From Takakia lepidozioides (taxonomy: Eukaryota > Streptophyta > Takakiopsida > Takakiales > Takakiaceae), in the NCBI GenBank assembly GCA_030704615.1, contig CM060733.1:7006001-7070000 (forward strand): a stretch of DNA of 64,000 nucleotides, written 5' to 3'. Of this stretch, positions 1 through 11,224 are shown piece after piece. A program made the position numbers and the translations under genes. Each line of letters starts with the position of its first letter. The first letter of the stretch is position 1. The notes beneath the pieces were generated by a model. It had not been told where the DNA came from. It made no database searches and was given only the letters and a program-made list of their open reading frames with translations.

Positions 1-758
1 TACAGCTAGTGTATCATGGGGGTGTTTCCTATTTGTTTCCCTTTGGTATTCATGTTAGCTATCTTACCATTGATAATTAAGTATCAGTTTGCTTTATCAA
101 TCTATTGGATTCCATCAACTCATCCATTCATTCCACAGCTTCACTCAGATCTCTCTACACAGTGTGATTGTATCGTAAAAGTATCCGATTATGATTTATC
201 AGGTATCAGGCCGAAGCCATTGTGTCTCTAATCTACTCTACAATATCATTACAGCCTTGCATATATCAAGCATCTACTCATCATCCTCTATCTTCACTTC
301 CGTTCTTCATCTCTGCCCGATCCCCTCTCCTCCTCCTCCTCCGAATGATTCCCTCATTCCCCGTTTCATCTTCCCTATCCGCGGTTCTAACCGTTTCCCT
401 CACTAACCGTCGTCTGTGAACTAACATGTTCCCTTCGCAGGTGTTGTTCCCCACAGTCGTTCCCCTGTCCTACTCTTCGTTCCCTATGATCGTGACAGCT
501 GTGTCAAGCTGTGACTGCTGTGTGAAACTGTGGGCTGTGACTGGCTGTGTGGCTGTGTCGGGCTGTGGAATGTGTGACGACTGTGACGGGCTGTGTATGT
601 GTGTCTGTGACTGTGTGTGACTGTGACGGGCTGTGAACAACCCCCCTACAGTGCGCTGCTGTCACCCCTAAGGTTCCTGTTGGTCTCAGTCTGTGCAAAA
701 ATTAAGGGTACCCTACAGATCCCGTATAAGTGTCTAAGTCCCCGACAGTCCTCTAACA
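1..758 (-). repeat. 3' LTR (left copy), first ~109 bp missing
   Basis: Base 1 aligns with base 11922 of the right LTR, so about 109 bp of this LTR lie outside the window. The copy ends at 758 in CTCTAACA, matching the CTCTAACA that ends the right copy at 12797. Read on the minus strand the LTR begins TGTTAGAGG and ends CCGCGACA, the usual TG...CA ends. Its CTGTG-rich array (about 490-640) is shorter than the one in the right LTR. Confidence 0.9.
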
Positions 759-776
759 TTACCCCTTCCCCCCTCA
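759..776 (-). other. Polypurine tract of the gypsy element
   Basis: On the minus strand a run of G and A residues (GAGGGGGGAAGGGGTAA) lies directly before the TG that starts the 3' LTR. This is the expected position and composition of the primer for plus-strand DNA synthesis. It independently confirms the left LTR boundary at 758. Confidence 0.8.
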
Positions 777-796
777 AAAAGCCGTGTCCTCACGGT

Positions 797-1848
797 TTAC
801 TGATTTCGACTAGCAAACCTTTGTGAGTGAGCACCTTTTGACGTTGAGAGTTTCGTGGCGGACTGTGTGTACGAGCCCGAGGTCTGTCTCTGTTTGACGG
901 AGATGGTTGATCTACCTGGATAAGTGAGGCCTCTGGAGGCTGATATCGAGGTAACTTTCCGGCATAGGAGATCCCCTTCGTTTCTTCTCTTCCATCTGAA
1001 TTGCATAGTCTTCTCCCATGTCAAAAGAATTCGTGAAGAAACAGTTGTATCAGAATCCTCATCGCCTCTCAGGTGTTTTAATTTTCGAACTTTTTGTGGA
1101 ATCATCTGGGGCATACAATGCTGTCCTACCATGTCTGGAAGTTTGTATTTTACAACTGGTGTAACCGTTGAACAGCAAAATTGGTGTAGACACTGAGCTC
1201 CTTGTCTGTCCAGGTGAGTGGGGTACCAATTACTGGTGCAGCGTGCAAGTATTCCATGCCACATGTCCCTTATAGAAAATGTCATCAAGTCCGAATTTCT
1301 GTGTTGACAAATTGTTGCAGGCTGCTTGAAACCATGAACGAATTTGAGAATCCTTTTGCATCATAACTTTTGGGTCATATAGGTACATATGAGGTGGCAC
1401 CGAAGGTAATACCCAATGATCTCCACTGGAATAACTTTGAAAGCGTGTTTGCATCTTTTGTTGCTCAATGTGGTAACGTACCAGAAAACAAGCAGCGTAG
1501 TATAACCCGCACCCATGACAATACTTGCTATCTCCTTGGTCTTGGTATAAATGAGTCCATGTACAACCTGGAAAGCAATCCAATTCCCTCAACATGGTAC
1601 CCTGCCTCGTGCCAGTATTGTGCAAAGTGATGATCTTCAATATGTCGATTGTTCGGAAGAACTTTAGTCCTTGCCACTGGCAGCCAAATACGCATGATTT
1701 GGTAGTAATGTGCGAATGACTGCGGAGGACTAAATTCTTTCCAAGCCAAATCCAACATGATGGGAATTTGGTTGAAGGGCATAATCATAGCCCTACTGTA
1801 CTCCCTTGCAGCTGGAGTTTTAGGTGGGTTAAAAGCGCATTGCCCCAT
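797..1848 (-). pseudogene. C-terminal part of the extra ORF downstream of integrase
   Basis: Three overlapping minus-strand frames (1848-1528, 1640-1230, 1288-797) read as one coding stretch broken by frameshifts. The 1848-1528 segment has ordinary globular composition with several Trp, His and Tyr residues. The 1640-1230 segment contains Cys/His-rich stretches. I recognise no domain. It shares the sense of gag-pol and ends just before the polypurine tract, so it is probably the end of an element-encoded third protein and not host sequence. Confidence 0.5.
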
Positions 1849-2180
1849 ACCTCCGGCTGTGGTGGCTGTGGTGTGGTTGTAGTAACCACAGGTTCAGCTA
1901 CTGGTACAGTGACTTGTTGTGGTGGTGGTGGTACTGGCTCTTGTATCATTGGCATCTCCTGCACCTCCTGTGAAGACTGAAAAGCCAAAGTTCTGGCTTG
2001 TAAATAAGAAGCCATTAGCTGTTCCTGAGGGATATAGACTCTTTGGTCGATGTTTGAAGTGAGGTCTTCCACTTGAGTCTGGAGTCCGTCTACATCCTCT
2101 TGTAACTCTGCTATCCTACTATAGACATTGTCTATAGTAGTTGTGGCAATGTTCTGCACCTGCAGCCTGAGCTCATTCAT
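1785..2180 (-). pseudogene. Extra ORF: coiled coil followed by Pro/Thr-rich linker
   Basis: The minus-strand frame encodes about 131 residues. The first 60 show heptad-like spacing of Leu, Ile and Val (LRLQVQNI ... IAELQEDVDGLQTQVEDLTSNI), typical of a coiled coil. A Pro-rich tract (PVPPPPQQV, then TTTTPQPPQPE) follows. It probably continues the protein coded at 2603-3353 and leads into the 797-1848 segment. Function unknown; oligomerisation would be the obvious inference from the coiled coil. Confidence 0.5.
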
Positions 2181-2602
2181 CTCGCTTTGGGTGAGCTTCC
2201 GTGGCTTTGCCCTCTACTGGCCCTTGTGCTAACCAGACCTGCATAAGGCTGTTATCCACCAAGTTGCTGTGGTTCCCCTGAGAGTTTGCTCCTCTCTTAG
2301 CTTGTACAATTCCAACTGCTGTTGTAAAGCCTCCATGCGCTTCGCCTGAGGTTCAACCAATTGCGCATAGCAGCAAGTAGATTATTGGCTTCTTCCAAGC
2401 CTTGTTATGACCGCGATTTCATTTCTATTGGCCATGATGGTTTGTTGCAACTCCACGATGTGCTTCTCTTGATCAGCTTCAATCTGCCTGTATTGCTTGA
2501 AAGTATCTTCATTGCGACAGATTGTATTCTTCATATCGACAATGAGCTTCATTTGCTCAACATTCTCTTCTTCTGCCTTCGTACATTTTTCCGCTTGACT
2601 GT

Positions 2603-3353
2603 TTATTTCTTTGTTGATTGGTCAAGCATAGTTGTAAATGTAGCACATTGTATCGCCATCCTGTTATGCACTGTCTGCAACTCCGTATGTAGTGCATTCA
2701 GTTCTTGCAACTTGCTTTCATGCTGCACCTGCATTTGGTATAGCTGTTGCTTATGTGCTTCGTGCAACTGGTCTTGCGCGAGGCCTGCCTCAATCAATTG
2801 TTGCTTGGCCAATTGCAAAGCCATTTCTGTATTCCCAAGTCCTGCTTCTCTTGAGAGTGACCTCTTCATCGACCTTGTTTGCACACTCAGTGGCAAGTCG
2901 AGCCTCAAACTCCTTCCTGAGTTCCTCTTTCAAGGCTGTCAATTGGGTAATTGGAACATGGGATTTGACATAAGTCCCCAACAAATTAAGTGTCCTGCCT
3001 ATGGAACTCATCAGCATTGCCTGTTGAGGGTCATCATGGTGAGGTTGCTGCTGTTCCTCCTGATCTTCAACAGTGTGATGTCTCACTAACCATTCAGGCC
3101 ATTGTCCCACCGGATTTTCTTCCTGAACTACTTCATCTATCACCGGTGCTACAGTGTCATGACCTTCCGCCTGTGGTACCTCCGACACAGGTGTGTGTAT
3201 TATATGCACCTCAGGATTTCCCTTGGGCAACTGTTGCACCTCTGGGATTTCTGTCTCCTTGACCAGACCAGAATATTCATAGAGAAGGTCCCCCTTCTCT
3301 ATTTCTGCCACTATCTGTTCTGTAGTTGGAATATCTAACCCTTCACTTTCCAA
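2603..3353 (-). pseudogene. Extra ORF: acidic region and Gln-rich coiled coil
   Basis: Two overlapping minus-strand frames (3353-2790 and 2908-2603) form a broken coding stretch. The first part is acidic and Pro/Glu-rich with runs of Gln and His. The second is a long Gln/Glu/Leu-rich helix (MALQLAKQQLIEAGLAQDQL and on) with clear coiled-coil character. The frame change lies near 2850. It has the same sense as gag-pol and no recognisable catalytic motif. Confidence 0.5.
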
Positions 3354-3565
3354 ATCAATTATTTCGGTTGAGCTGCATGGATAACTTGTGACCTTGTGAC
3401 AAGTCGTTCAAGTGGCTGTGTGGTTGTGATGCAGAAGTAACTTCCTCCTCCCTCTCTGAAGGTCCTGCTTCCAGTAATAGCATTTCTTGTGCTGCTGTGC
3501 CCCTTCCTGGCCATGAGCTTGGGAAACATTATCATGCGGAATCCGTGAAGCCAGTGGATCCGCCA

Positions 3566-4554
3566 CTACAGTCTTTCCCCTCTCTGCCTCTTAGTCTCGG
3601 GTTGCCCTGCTAGTCCACCCTCACTGTGTGAAGAGCCTTGCTCTTCCATTGCAGTTGTTTCTGGCTCAAACACTCCCATTTCCTTCCTTTCTTGCGCATT
3701 AAGTATGCCAGAATCAAGGATTATTTGAGCAATGATTGGGCCAGACACTATGATAGGAGACTTTGCGGTAGTACCTTGTAATCTTTTCATCTCCTCTACC
3801 AGTGCGTTGTACATTATGTCCGCCCATTGTACCTCTTGTCCCTTCAGGCCTTTGAGTATTTCCTCTGTGAAGGATCTGCTCAAATATGTTGGTTCTGTTT
3901 CATGGCAATCAGAACGTTCAATACCTGGCCTACTCTTTTAACCCTGGGTACACAGCCTTGGTACAAGCATAACCCTGAGTTTTAAAGAAACTCCCTTCTT
4001 GGAATAAGTCCCCTATTTGCAGTCTTGCCCTGTGTTCTCCACATGCACCTGACCTGCTGGCAATCGAAACAATTGCTGGAGGTATAGGGGAGTAATCATT
4101 AATTCAACTCCCTTCACCGTTGTTGTTCCTGTCCTTGGCTCAAAGTTCTGCAAAAATTGTAACATGTACTGTCTATGGTGTAGTGTCCAATCTAGGCTTT
4201 GCAATCCTTCAATCTCAGCTCCTCCAGTATCTTATCGCCTGTGGGGTAGCAATCGTTTGTTTCTGCAGAATTGTGGTGCTCTTCACCCTGATTTCCTCCA
4301 TTCCTCTCACTCTCTTCATTTTAGACTCACAGAACTGCTTTGGCTGTAACAACTGCAGGAATGCCTGTAGTGCACAAAGCATAAACGTATGGTTTGCCGC
4401 AGAAAGCTATGGGTAATTTCTTGTAAGCCTGCGGGGCTTGCAAGCATCGCTCAAGAGAAAAGCTCCGCTCTGTCCTTTCGTGTCTATGCCACTGCGTAAG
4501 TAATATTGCGAGCGTATAGTCTGTTAGTTCCTCCATAGTTTCCAAGTATAGCAT
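3566..4554 (-). pseudogene. Extra ORF: N-terminal globular part
   Basis: Minus-strand frames at 4554-4327, 4204-4013 and 3883-3566 make the first part of the extra coding region after integrase. The 4204-4013 piece contains FLQNFEPRT and LYLQQLFRLPAGQV. The 3883-3566 piece has EVQWADIMYNALVEEMKRLQ and ends in a basic tail. The layout recalls the unassigned plant retroelement proteins found downstream of pol in some Tat-like elements, but I cannot name a family. Several frameshifts and stops interrupt it, so it is not translatable as one protein. Confidence 0.5.
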
Positions 4555-4555
4555 T

Positions 4556-5200
4556 GATGGTTGTCCTGTCGAGACGCCCGTTACTCAGAACGACGCCGCC
4601 TCTTGCGCTCAATTTCCCTCCATTTTCTTGATCCTTTCTCTGGTTTTCTATTGGCTGTATCCGCTGTGACTGGATTTTAATTTTATCTTCTTTAGTGGAC
4701 TTTCCCTGTTGGATAGTCCACTAGGATCACACATGTGACAAGAATTCGGCTTTTCTGTACTTGCCGTTCGTTCCGTTTCCCTTTTTCCGTATTCATTAAT
4801 GGGCCCGCCTTTCATCCCTTTTGACGGCCGTTCTTGTCCTCTTTCTTTTTGACACCTGTCTTGCACTTCATTCTCGGCTGTGTGTCGCGCCCTGACCTCC
4901 ACGTGTCTTTTTAAAGTAATTTCCGTTTCTCCTTCCTTCAGCCATTTTCCTGAAGTTATTATGTGTCCACTTGTCACTGATTCTATGGATCGTGTAACTT
5001 TAGTAGGCTGTGTTGAGCTGTGACAGGCTGTGTCATACTGTGTTACGCTGTGATTGTGCACTGTGCTTGATAGGCTGTGACACTGTGGTAGTGATAGGCT
5101 GTGTGTGCTGTGTTTGCCTGTGATAGCTATAGGCTGTGTTGCCTGTGATGGGCTGTGATAGGCTGTGTCAACTGTGATAGGCTGTGTCACGTTTGCCCAC
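4556..5200 (-). other. Spacer between integrase and extra ORF, with CTGTG-type repeats
   Basis: The part from about 5005 to 5195 is built from short units of the form GGCTGTG(T/A)... that resemble the array inside both LTRs. An open minus-strand frame (5190-4648) runs through it, but its start is a translation of the repeat (His/Ser/Gln-rich). Its later part is highly charged and unrecognised. I treat the stretch as non-coding or regulatory spacer. Confidence 0.5.
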
Positions 5201-6378
5201 CCTGGTCATATATGCTGGGCCTAGCGACAAGTGTTCCATACTCCGTTCGTAACACTGGTGCAGCCCGTGACTGCTCTTGCGGTTCAACATGCAAATCATG
5301 CTGCAGGGTTTGTCATGGATACCACTGTACCCCTTCAACTTATTTGCATTGACTCTTCCCAGCATTTCTTTGTTAATGGTTTGTAACATGGCGGTGTTGT
5401 TATCATACATCTTTTGTATGACATAAGGTCCTTTCCATGGTGATTTAAGCTTAGAAGCTTGAATCTTTCCTTTCTTCTTAAACATAGAACCAAATCCCCC
5501 GTCTTAAAAGTCTTTAACTTGCCTTCATCAAACTGTTCCTTTCGCTTCATCTGAATTCTGGTCATATTATCAGCTGCATCAGCACGTACTTCTTCCACAT
5601 GGTATAATTCATGTTTCCTGACCTTGATGGAGTCTTGCAATTCCATTCTTTTTCCCCACTCCGTTCTCATGGTAGGTAACAGGAATTCCACTGGAAGTAA
5701 GGCTTCCATACCATAAACTAATTGGAATGGTGTATACTTAGTGGTGACTTTATATGAAGTCCTGTATGACCACAAAGCTGTCAGCAGCTTTGTATCCCAA
5801 TCCGTTCTGTTTGCATTGACTATCTTAGCCAAGATAGTACATAGTATTTTGTTGGTAGCCTCTGCCTGCCCATTACCCTGTGGGTAATATGTTGTACTCT
5901 TTCTATGCACAATCATAAACTCTTTAGTCAACAACTCAATGGTCTCATTCATGAAGTGACTTCCTTGATCACTGATAAATTCTAAGGGACAGCCAAATCG
6001 TGTAAGTATGTTCTCGTACAGGAACCTTGCTGTGGACTTGGCTGTGTTGTCCCTCAAAGCTTTAGCTTCCACCCACTTTGTAGTATAATCAGTGGCTGTA
6101 ATTATGTACCTGTTTCGTGTATTCTTGGATGGTGGGTTAATTGGTCCAACAAAGTCTAGTCCCCATTTCTGAAATGGTTCCGTAGGCATTGTAGGATGCA
6201 AGGCCATCCTTCCAGATCTCTGCAAAGGTCCTAGCCTCTGACATTCATCACACTTCTGACAATACTCGTGTACATCTTTGAACAAAGTAGGCCACCAGTA
6301 TCCTGCGAGTAGTATCTTTCTACTGGTAGTCTCTTCTCCAAAATGACCTCCAGCCACTCCTTTATGAACTTCCTCCAA
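5168..6378 (-). pseudogene. Integrase of the gypsy element (frameshifted C-terminus)
   Basis: The segment encodes the enzyme that inserts the element's DNA. The N-terminal HHCC zinc finger is visible (HKGVAGGHF ... CQKCDEC). The catalytic core carries the D,D-35-E triad in LDFVGP, SDQGSHF and GQAEATNK. The frame 6378-5335 runs through the core, then drifts out of frame near 5483. The C-terminal beta-barrel-like part (KSPWKGPYVI) continues in the frame 5485-5168. No chromodomain follows. The single frameshift makes this copy non-functional. Confidence 0.88.
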
Positions 6379-7144
6379 ACTTTATTTACTTCATGGTGGT
6401 ACAAGCATCGTTTTAGTACTCCATCAGGTCCTAACTTATACATTCTGCTTCCTACCATAGTATAAGGTAAAGCTTTGATAGCGATTCTCTTCCTCTGCTC
6501 CTTACCATAACTAGGTGGGCACTGACCATGAGCAAGGTAGTATCTGATTGGCCACTGCCAATCTAACCATTCATCTGCACTTCCTTGCACCTCCATTACA
6601 AATAAACTCGCATCAGGTAACTGATCGTCCACTCCTGTGGCGGCCTCTCCTGTTGTTAGTCGTGACAAATGATCTGCCACAAGATGCAAACGGCCAGGCT
6701 TGTAAATAACCTCGAACTCAAACTCATGCAAGATTATTAACCACCTCGCTATCCTTCCACTTATCAAAGGTTTGTTCACCAGATATATCAGAGCCTGGTG
6801 ATCCACATAAACATAAACTTTCTTCCCAATAGGTAATGCCTGAATTTCTTCACTGCATAGATCATTGCCAATGCTTCTCTTTCCGTTGTGCTATAGTTCC
6901 TCTCAGCACTGTTCATCAACCGGCTAGCATAGTACACAGGTGAATCTATATTCCCTGTAACATTCTGGGCTAACACCGCTCCCAACGCTTCTCCTGATGC
7001 ATCGCAGTGAACATGAAATACTACATGCCAGTGAGGGTTAATCAGCACAGGTGTAGTTGTTACTGACAGTGTAAGTTCCTCAAACGCCTGTTGACATTCA
7101 GCTGTCCAGGCAAACACTGCATCTTTCTTCAGAAGCTTGCTCAA
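6231..7144 (-). pseudogene. RNase H domain and connection to integrase
   Basis: The frame 7144-6788 carries the RNase H-like fold joined to RT. It shows HCDASGEALGAVLAQ, then YYASRLMNSAERNYSTTEREALA, then the FRHYLLGRKF stretch. A frameshift near 6800 moves coding to 6806-6231, with MDHQALIYLVN, the linker ending LVADHLSRL, and then tether sequence to the integrase zinc finger. The domain degrades the RNA strand during reverse transcription. The frame break separates it from its own C-terminal helix. Confidence 0.85.
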
Positions 7145-7977
7145 TGGTGCTGCTATTTGTGCATACCTTTTGACAAATCTTCTGTAATAACTGGTTTGCC
7201 CAAGGAATCTCCTTAACTTTTAACATTCACTGGTGGTGGAGAGGCTTTAATGGACTCTGTCTTCCTGGGATCCACAAGGAGTCCCTTCTTACACACAATG
7301 TGTCCCAGAAGCACCCCTGAGTTCACACAGAAAGTACACTTCTCTGGATTCAGGCCCAGACCTCTCATCCTGCATCTGGCCAACATAACTCCAATTTATG
7401 CAAGTGCTCATTCTTAGAGCTGTACACACTGAAATCATCCAAGAACCTGCATGAAATCATCCAGATACTCATGAAAAGATTCACTTATCACTCTCTGAAA
7501 GGTCGCTGGTGCATTACAAAGTCCAAAGGGCATGACTTTGTATGCATAAGCCCCCCAGTCTGTGATGAAAGCTGTTTTCCCTTGGTCTTCTTCTGCCACT
7601 TGCACTTGATTATAACCACTGAAGCCATCCATGAATGAGTACATCTCATGGCCTGCCACAGTGTCTAATACTGCTTCTTCTGTGAATGGCAAAGGGAAAG
7701 GATCTTTCTTCGTACAAGCATTCAGCTTCTTATAGTTCACACATACTCTTAGTTTGCCATTCTTCTTGGGAACTATAACAATGGGTGACAACCAAGTTGT
7801 ATACTCTATTGGGTATATAAACTTAGCCTCAGCCAACTTCTTTATCTCTTCTCCAACCTTCTGTGCGTAGTTGGGATTCATTCTATACCTCGCCTGCTTG
7901 ATTGGTACTGACCCTGGTTCCAGTTCAATCTTATGCTGACAGACTTCAGGTGGTATCGATTCTTTTAGCTTCCCCAT
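7145..7977 (-). pseudogene. Reverse transcriptase of the gypsy element, frameshifted next to the active site
   Basis: The frame 7977-7435 contains the RT fingers and palm: WLSPIVIVPKKNGKLR, VNYKKLNACTKKD, SFMDGFSGYNQ and MPFGLCNAPATFQRV. Just before the catalytic DD motif the frame ends in a premature stop (about 7435-7455). The LDDFSVYSS active-site sequence continues in the next frame, consistent with a single-base loss. From about 7430 down to 7145 the thumb region (near QTSYYRRFVKRYAQI in pieces) is further degraded. Confidence 0.88.
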
Positions 7978-8886
7978 TTACTTCTCTCACCTGCTCATCA
8001 GCTGTGATTGTCCAACCAGTCACCACTTCATCCTGTAAGCTCACAGTGGCTGGTTCTTCTAGGATTTCTATTTCTCCTTCTCTTTCTTCATAGAAATGTG
8101 ATGGGTAAATGCTGGTTTCCTCTTCAGTTGGTGTTGCTGTCACTACACCACAGCAGATACCTCTCAAACACTTAGGCTTTCCAGCCGCATCTCTGCAACC
8201 TGCTCCCACTCTGGGTGTGCAGCAAATAGGGTAGCTTCCTGCTCCTCATCCAGTCCTCCTCTCCAGTCATACTCTCTGACTCCTCGAGGTCTTCTTGTAG
8301 CAGGTAATCTACTAGATTTCTTTGTGGTAATTTGTATCTCGTGTATCCCATTATGCACGGTTAGTAACTGAGAATTCCAGTCATGGAATACCCTGGCCTG
8401 TTTCAGCCACGGACGTCCCAATAATAAGGAGTAAGCCTCCATGACTTCATCCATTTTTAATACAGTTACTGTGATCATAAAGATCATTTTCTGTATCTGT
8501 ATCTTAACTCCTCTTATTAATCCCAATGGCTGTACACTTCTTTGATCTGCCATTGTTACTGTAAATGGGGCTGGTTTCATGTTACTTAGACCAAGCTTCT
8601 TCCTTAATTGGTCTGTCATGATATTTACTCCAGAACCACCATCTATCAGTACATCAGTTAGTTCTGTGCTTCCAATTCTCAATTGGATTACTGGCATAGA
8701 ATCATCAAAGTCCATGACTGGTTCTCGCCCTTCCGGCTTCACATTATAACTGGTCACCTTGCTGTTCAGGTCTGTGTTTCCTGTCTCTTGGGCAATTCGA
8801 TTGATTGCTTGATACAGCCTGTGCCTACAATAAGGTGCCACACAGCTAATAGCTGTCCAATGGTAATTTCTGCTTTGGTCTGACAT
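7946..8886 (-). pseudogene. Aspartic protease region of the gypsy element
   Basis: The frame 8886-8164 contains the retropepsin-like active site LIDGGSGVNIM, in which the catalytic Asp sits in a DGGS context as in several plant gypsy lineages. Flanking beta-strand sequence (VIQLRIGSTELTDV before; FMITVTVLKMDEVMEAYSLLLGRPWL after) fits the fold, including the LLGRPWL motif near its end. The frame 8209-7946 is the linker to RT. It would cleave the Gag-Pol polyprotein. Confidence 0.82.
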
Positions 8887-8887
8887 A

Positions 8888-9731
8888 TTACTTCAGCCAA
8901 AGTCTCTTCATTACTTTGCATGTCTGCATCTTCTTTTTTCCTTTCTCCTCACTCCCTTCTTTTTCTCCATCCGAATCAGAGGAATCTGCCACAGGAATAT
9001 CAGTACTCTTTTGCATTTCCCTTATAGTATCTGCCACTTCCTTTGTGCAGTTCCTTCTCATCTTTCCAAGTCTCTTCATCTTCAGGCATATCATTGCCAC
9101 TTCCAGTCTCATCTTCTTCCTCTTCTACTGGAGGTATTTAGTTGGCTTTACTTCTTGTTACTATCATTGTACTTACTTCTGGTACAACACATGGCCTAAC
9201 CATGTGAGCTGCCACCACTGGGCCCTCATTCACAGGAGCTCTCATCTCATTCTGGTGTCTTATCCAGAATGAACAGGCTGCCTTGCGATGTCCTGGCTGA
9301 TTACAATAGTAACATAGCTCTTCACCATTGGGTCCTCGCCCTTGGTCTGTTCTTGGATTATTTCTATAATCCTGATTCCCGGGCTGGTAATTCCCCCTTG
9401 GATTACCCTGATAGTTGCCTCTGGAATTTCCTTGGTAATTCCCTCTTGAATTACCTCTCCCTTCCATGCCATTGTTATAACCACCAGACCTACCATAGTG
9501 GTCCTGATCATTGTTTCTTCTTGGCTGGGGCTGCACCTGATGCACCCTTACTTGCCTAGGTTCTCTTGCAGCTGTCCTTCTGTTGTAGTAACAATTCTCA
9601 GTAGAATGGTTATCCATTTTACAGATAGTACAGTGTTTCTCCTTCATGTGGCATTCTGTGGTGGTATGGCCTTCATTCTGGCACTTTGCACACCATACCC
9701 TTCCTCCAATGTGTTGCAGCCTCTGTGGCAT
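8888..9731 (-). pseudogene. Nucleocapsid end of Gag with CCHC zinc knuckles
   Basis: The frame 9731-9138 contains Cys/His knuckles: CAKCQNEGHTTTEC, CTICKMDNHSTENC and CYYCNQPGHRKAAC. Between them lies a Gly/Arg/Asn-rich tract of imperfect GN(S/P)RGNYQ repeats (about 9360-9480), typical of an RNA-binding tail. The frame 9112-8888 is acidic linker toward the protease. The break from the upstream Gag frame is near 9770. Confidence 0.85.
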
Positions 9732-9805
9732 ACTTCTTCAAGATTTCTTCAATTTTTTTTCATAGTTATCCCTCTTCAACTTCTCCTTTCTCTTACTCTT
9801 CTTTT

Positions 9806-10549
9806 TTAGTTCTTGCTCTTCTTCTTCATCTGACTCATCCTCAGAGTCCTCATCTTCTTTTTTCTCTCTCCTGAGCATTCCCAATTGCTCAATTCTGTTC
9901 GCAGTTTCAATGCCTCCTCCACTGTATTATGGGGTAACATATCCACTTTCTTTTGCAACTCTGGTCTTAGTCCACTCACAAACCAAGTCTTCTGTAAACC
10001 GGGTGCTGGTACTGCAGCCAGCTTTTTCATCATCAATTCCATCTTCTCCATATACTCTTCAACAGTTTCATGCTTCTTCTGCTTCAGCTGTTGTAAACTT
10101 CCATACACTTCATCCTCAGTTTTACTTGTCCTGAACCTATTTCGAAATGCTGTATTCAAGCCATTCCAGGTTAGGAAATGATTATCAGGGAATCTTGCAT
10201 ACCATTCACTTGCTTTCTTGATAAGTGAACAAGGAAACAGTCTCATCTTGGCATCATCGCCATTCTCATTGTTCACTATACACATGTGCTCAAATTGGCT
10301 AATGTGTACATCGGGATCCCCTTTTCCTGAATATATTGGAAAGGGTGGTTTTGCCCGTGTTGGTTGTAACGCCATCTGTGGCCCTACCTTCTGCCCACTG
10401 ACAGGTGCTGGCACCCTTGCTGGTGCTGGTCCTTCTGGACCTGTTGTTTTTGTGGTGGATCTTCCACCAAGTGGTGGCCCTTGAGCACTCCCTGCTTCTG
10501 GCCCCACGATATTCACAGTATTCCCAGCTTCAGTTGCACTACTTCCCAC
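9806..10549 (-). CDS. Gag (retrotransposon gag domain) of the gypsy element
   Basis: This 247-codon frame starts with a Gly/Pro/Ala-rich leader and then has the plant retrotransposon Gag core: PFPIYSGKGDPDVHISQFE, ASEWYARFPDNHFLTW, FRNRFRTSKTEDEVYGSLQQ and ETVEEYMEKMELMMKKL. This capsid-like domain packages element RNA. The frame ends in a Lys/Arg/Glu-rich stretch where it loses register with the zinc-knuckle part. The protein is therefore probably truncated in this copy. Confidence 0.85.
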   Translation of the reverse strand: MGSSATEAGNTVNIVGPEAGSAQGPPLGGRSTTKTTGPEGPAPARVPAPVSGQKVGPQMALQPTRAKPPFPIYSGKGDPDVHISQFEHMCIVNNENGDDAKMRLFPCSLIKKASEWYARFPDNHFLTWNGLNTAFRNRFRTSKTEDEVYGSLQQLKQKKHETVEEYMEKMELMMKKLAAVPAPGLQKTWFVSGLRPELQKKVDMLPHNTVEEALKLRTELSNWECSGERKKKMRTLRMSQMKKKSKN

Positions 10550-10722
10550 ACTCCCTGTCCCCCCAGAGCCAGATCCAGGCAGCCCGCCTGATCCCCCTGA
10601 GCCGACACCTTCGTTGGCCTGTGATCCAAGTGCTCCACTTGATCCAGGTCCAACGGGTTGGGATGTCCTGGTTGTAGTCTCAACCTCAGCTGTTGGGTCT
10701 ACTTCTTCATATTCTTCTTCTT

Positions 10723-11203
10723 CTAATTTCTCTCTCTGTTTTCATCCTCCAAGTTCTGCCCTTGGGTTTCTTCTTCACTCATGTAACTCAACTGTAATGG
10801 TGTTGGAGAGTCTGAACTCTCCGTTGGCTCTGCCACATCCTCTTCTCCTTCTTCATCTTCTGCTTCAAACTGGAGTTCCTGCTTTTGGTGTTCCATGCCA
10901 ACTCTTATCAAAGATTTCTGTCAAGTCTTTTATCCAAGGATGTACCTCAGATCTTTCACCTCGTGATTGATCTTCTTCCTGTACCAATTCCCTTAATCTT
11001 TCTTGCAAAGAAACAGAAGGAGTGGCATCCAACTCTAGTTCTTCCGGTATAGGTGATGCACTCTTTGATCTTGATGGTGTGAGAGGTCCAGATGATTCCC
11101 CTATGTCTATTCCTCTCTCCCAAAGATATGGATAATTAGCTTTCAGATAGCTTTCTCTTTTTGCTGAATATCTCTGTCGTCTAGCTTCTCTTTCATCACT
11201 CAT
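10723..11203 (-). CDS. Small acidic ORF upstream of Gag, frameshifted
   Basis: The frame 11203-10865 encodes a polar protein beginning MSDEREARRQRYSAKRESYL, with Ser/Pro-rich and Glu-rich parts. The frame 10911-10723 continues as an acidic, Glu-rich tail (EAEDEEGEEDVAEPTESSD). It could be the N-terminal extension of Gag or a separate leader protein. I recognise no domain. It lies between the PBS and Gag, where most gypsy elements have only untranslated leader. Confidence 0.5.
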
Positions 11204-11224
11204 GTCCCATGTCTTTCATTTCTT

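Noticed and set aside
504-698. His/Thr-rich frames in the LTRs
   Set aside because: They are translations of the CTGTG array in the LTRs.
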